Shown in pieces: positions 60,871 to 64,000 of a stretch of 64,000 bases of DNA. Below the pieces are notes generated by a model. It did not search any database, was not told the DNA's origin, and saw only the letters and a program-made list of their open reading frames with translations. Position numbers and translations under genes: made by a program. Source of the DNA: Coffea arabica (taxonomy: Eukaryota; Streptophyta; Magnoliopsida; Gentianales; Rubiaceae). The stretch's first letter is position 1, and every line of letters starts with the position of its first letter. Location: NCBI RefSeq assembly GCF_036785885.1, contig NC_092329.1, positions 8,060,001 through 8,124,000 of the forward strand. Direction: 5' to 3'.

Positions 60871-63000
60871 ATGGATGGTGCACAAATGCTGATATTTGGA
60901 GCTTGGACTGGACTAGTGTAAAATGGTAATTATGGGCTTTCCTGCATTTTTGTTTTCAAAAGGTTCTTTTTATTGTGCTTGTAAAAATGGCTGAAAGTTA
61001 AAACTGGATATGGGCCGAAATTGGCTACTGTGAGGCCCAGGATAGTAGACCTCTTATTTTCCATTTGCAATCTGTTTTCTTTTGTTCATCTTTGACTATT
61101 ACTTAGAACTTTTAGGGTCTGTTTGTACGGTGAGTTTTTTAGATGTTTGCATAAAATTTTACTCTAATTTACGGTAGAAATTGTAGAAAAACTTCTATAT
61201 ATTTGAGGGTTGGGAAAAAATTTTCTTTTTTTTTTCTTTTCCTTCCTTTTCCTTTTCCATTTTCTTTCTTTTTCATTTTCCTTTTCTTTTTCCTTTCTTC
61301 TTCCTCTCTCCCTATTACCACCATCCAACTCCCAGCACTCCCACCTCCCTTCCCACATCCTTCCCCTCTCTTTTTATTCCCACCATTCTCTCTCTCCACT
61401 CCCCCTTCATTGGACCCCCTTCCCTTCTCTTAACAAGCACGCCAACTAGAAACGGGAGAGGAAGTGGGCAATGGGATGCGTGGAAGGGAGAGGAGGAAAG
61501 AAGAAGGGAGAAAAGGAGTGAGGAGAAAGAAAGTGGAGGAGGAAGGAAAAGAAAGGAGATGGAAAGAGGGAAACACACGCAGCTAGAAACAAAGAAAGGA
61601 GGGAGGGGGAGGCGGGCTGCAGGGGAGGGATGGGAGGAAACAGGAGAGAAAAAAAAAAAGGAGGGGAGAAGGGGGTGAGCCAAAAAGAAAGAGAAAAAAA
61701 AGAATGGTGGCTGTAGGCGATAATGGGCGTTGACAGTGGTGGTTGATGGCTGATAGTGGTGCGTGAAAGAAAAGAGGGGACGAGAATTTATTTTATTTTA
61801 TTTTATTTTTTATTTTAGTATATTTGAGTGTGCTTTTGAAGTTATTTTTGGAGATACTGTAGATTCCAAATACAATATCAAATACAAAAAAAAAAAAAAA
61901 AACAGATGACTCCAACAACAACCTCGGTTTGGTTCATATACAAAGGTGAACAGATTTTCGCACCAACAAAATAATAAACAAATAAAAAGTAAACGGTTAG
62001 ACGAAAGCCTTTCCAATGTGGCATATATAGGCAGGGTGGTCTTATAAAATACATCTCATTCACTTCTTTACGTCAACATTTTAGTGCATACCCAAATGCG
62101 TGATGACTATTTTTTAGGGAACGTATAAACATAGTCCGAGGAGTGCAACATAAACATTTGGAGGAACAAATGTTTCTTATTCATGGCTAATAATGAGGGA
62201 CTTAAAAGCGAGTTAACTAATGTAGGGTAACTTTGAAATTCATCAACACTTGGAGTCTACAAGCGTCTTAAGCTAACATGAATGAGCGAGCACTTGTACG
62301 CCTGCTTCAGTTTTAGCTTCGGTGCATAGATCATGCTTTTGTTTTCTTTTGCAGGAACGAAGTGATCAAACAGGGTCAGTTGCATTCACTATTTTCCGGC
62401 TGTCAAAGTTAGTATGCGGTATCATGAATATGACATCATATTTGTCAGAAATTGCTGCAAAAAGTTAAATATTAATCTAGTAAGGGTCCCAAGTTATCTA
62501 TGAAGTGTAAAACCTTTTTTTTCTGGAAAAATAAGATGATTACCAGTTGATGCAGCTTTGTACCAGATAATCATCGGACTCTCCATTATTAAATTGAAAG
62601 GGTACTCGCACAATGAGAAGTATATTATCAAATTGTGCAGCAGAAAGAAAGAAGGAACCAAGGATAAGACTTGCACACATTCTATCATCAAAGCAACTAA
62701 GTACATGGATTTCCTCCTTTTTTTCTCATTGGCAAGGTAATTATCTTCTTGTTACTCGACATAGCAAAACCAATTATAGGACAAAGTCTGAAAAAAAAAA
62801 AAAGGGGAATGGAGAACTTATGCAGCCCGAACATCATTATGTAATTTGTTGCCTCTCTAAGCTTCACCAGAGGGAAAAAAAAAAGAATTATTGAGGAAAA
62901 TATGAGAGAACCAACAATCTAAGCATGACTGGTACATGTATGATTCAAAGCATGTGATTGAGTGATCAAGCAAACAAAAGTTTCATCTCCCTTTCACTCT
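60871..63000. other. Intergenic, low-complexity
   Basis: Promoter side of PRP40 on the left and 3' side of the DUF688 gene on the right. The main content is a pyrimidine-then-purine block at 61222-61700, framed by AT-rich sequence that may belong to an unidentified repeat (61116-61890). No gene is supportable. The frames at 61164-61683 are products of low-complexity sequence. Confidence 0.55.
61222..61700 (+). repeat. Long polypyrimidine then polypurine block
   Basis: About 210 bases that are almost all C and T (61222-61432) are followed, after a short mixed joint, by about 250 bases that are almost all G and A (61453-61700). The halves are roughly complementary in composition but not a clean inverted repeat. 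Confidence 0.8.
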
Positions 63001-63486
63001 TCAAGACTCTCTCTGGGATTTTGAGACAGGAAGTTGAGAAATCCTAACAACGCTATCATCTATAACATTGCCTGAGTGCTTACATGAGAAAACAGATAAA
63101 TTCTTCTTCAACCCAAGTCCAACATCAATCCTGTTAATTACACCTGATAACCCTTTATGATTTTTACTGGTGCTCTTTGTGCACTCTTTATATGCTAGAA
63201 GAAAAGGATCATCGTTCTTCTTGAAGCTAATTCTCCTGGAAGAACTTCTCAGCGGATGTTGGAAGTTAGGACACGGCGGTGGAGGGATTTGCAAATCACT
63301 ATGAAACGATGCCCTGGACTTTTCCGGCGGGCACGGTGGAGGCGGCAGCTTTGCAATAGGAAAATCACCCTGATCACCACTTGTATGATGATGACGAAGA
63401 CCATTCTTGCTATCCTTGCTGACCCCTGGCTTGTTTTCCCAGGAAAAGGGCACGGTTCTCTGGGAATGGACTTTACTGTTATTCAT
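63001..63486 (-). CDS. DUF688-like proline-rich protein, 161 aa
   Basis: Intronless plant protein of unknown function. The N-terminal block VPFSWENKPG (12-21) is the hallmark of the DUF688 group, where VPFxWExxPG is typical. Two short proline stretches (LPPPPCPP and IPPPPCPN) and a later DDPFLLAYKECTKS block also fit that group. The C-terminus is basic and Ser-rich. No signal peptide or membrane span is present. The ATG at 63486 is chosen: the open frame extends to 63528 only by way of a TTG, and the context AAAAATGAAT is good. A TATA box lies about 70 bp upstream of the ATG. The family has no established biochemical role. Confidence 0.75.
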   Translation of the reverse strand: MNNSKVHSQRTVPFSWENKPGVSKDSKNGLRHHHTSGDQGDFPIAKLPPPPCPPEKSRASFHSDLQIPPPPCPNFQHPLRSSSRRISFKKNDDPFLLAYKECTKSTSKNHKGLSGVINRIDVGLGLKKNLSVFSCKHSGNVIDDSVVRISQLPVSKSQRES

Positions 63487-63553
63487 TTTTGTGGTAGAAA
63501 AGAGCAATATAGGTAAGCTAGGAAACAAGAAGACTAAAAGGATTTTGCAACGA

Positions 63554-63560
63554 ATTTATA
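63554..63560 (-). promoter_or_regulatory. TATA box of the DUF688-like gene
   Basis: The minus strand reads CCCTCTATAAATTCG, a strong TATA box. Transcription would then start about 30 bases downstream, near 63525, leaving a leader of about 40 bases before the ATG at 63486. Confidence 0.65.
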
Positions 63561-63566
63561 GAGGGT

Positions 63567-64000
63567 TTTGATCATGAATTGTTCGCTTTCTAACTGAATA
63601 TCCTCCTTATGTCATGCAAAGAAAACGTGAAGGAAGAGGCATGCTGCAGCTTTTGAGCAAAACTAACAAGAACAAAGATGATGAAAAATAACAGGCATAT
63701 ATCACACAACAGTGAAAGGGTGCAGGCTTTTCCAGGTCAAGATCATCAGACTACATACCGGTGAGATCGAGTAGCATTTCTAATACAATGGTTGACTGAC
63801 TTCATGCTGATAGCAATGCCAATAGCGACACATATGGCGTGTTAGACAATGCAGACTTTTTTAAGGAAAACACAACTTGCCTAATTTTTAAAGGGTTTAA
63901 ATAACGCGAAAGTCTTGTATGGTAATTCTGAAGTCCAATCCTTATCTGACCCCCAACGAAAAAGACAGAGAATCCAAACCTAAAACTTATATACACAAAT
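63567..64000. other. Upstream region of the DUF688-like gene
   Basis: AT-rich sequence with no recognisable gene or repeat. It may hold further promoter elements of the minus-strand gene. Confidence 0.5.

Noticed and set aside
61164-61683. Several Lys/Arg/Glu- or Pro/Phe-rich frames
   Set aside because: They arise from the pyrimidine and purine blocks. There is no start context, splice sites or family motif.
63487-63528. N-terminal extension of the DUF688 protein
   Set aside because: The longer frame would need a TTG start. The ATG at 63486 follows a clear TATA box and good context.

Overview
The window is nuclear DNA from a flowering plant, almost certainly a eudicot. The evidence is the AT-rich intergenic sequence, short GT-AG introns, a phytosulfokine precursor, a group S bZIP, a plant kinesin-7, DUF4378 and DUF688 proteins, and many plant-type MITEs, SINEs and a LINE tail. 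Nothing bacterial or viral was seen. The species cannot be fixed from the sequence.

Layout from left to right: a two-exon phytosulfokine (PSK) precursor gene on the minus strand (1.07-1.44 kb), whose peptide reads YIYTN instead of YIYTQ; a small intronless gene of unknown function (4.8-5.1 kb); a 6 kb transposon-rich stretch (5.1-11.4 kb) with a nested MITE, two tRNA-derived SINEs and a 5'-truncated LINE, the second SINE and the LINE having target duplications; a 12-exon gene for a plant homologue of animal KIAA0930 (DUF2045; 11.4-17.6 kb); an intronless group S bZIP (21.5-22.0 kb); a second repeat-rich gap (22-29.6 kb); an 18-exon CENP-E-like kinesin-7 (29.7-37.1 kb); a third repeat-rich gap (37-44 kb); a three-exon DUF4378 gene (44.2-45.4 kb); a 27-exon PRP40 splicing factor on the minus strand (47.5-60.5 kb); and a DUF688 gene on the minus strand (63.0-63.5 kb). 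I rebuilt the exon chains by hand; every junction keeps frame and the proteins match their families in length and motifs.

The genes do not form an operon or an obvious pathway. They are ordinary neighbours with separate roles: peptide signalling, transcription, mitotic motor, splicing and several unknowns. The most unusual features are the PSK variant pentapeptide; a set of hAT-type MITEs that share one plan (TIR, arrays of a short GC-rich motif, AT-rich core, the motif again inverted, TIR, 8-bp duplication) but each use a different motif; a possible 24-nt in-frame cassette exon between the two WW domains of PRP40; and a diverged tandem duplication inside one DUF2045 intron.
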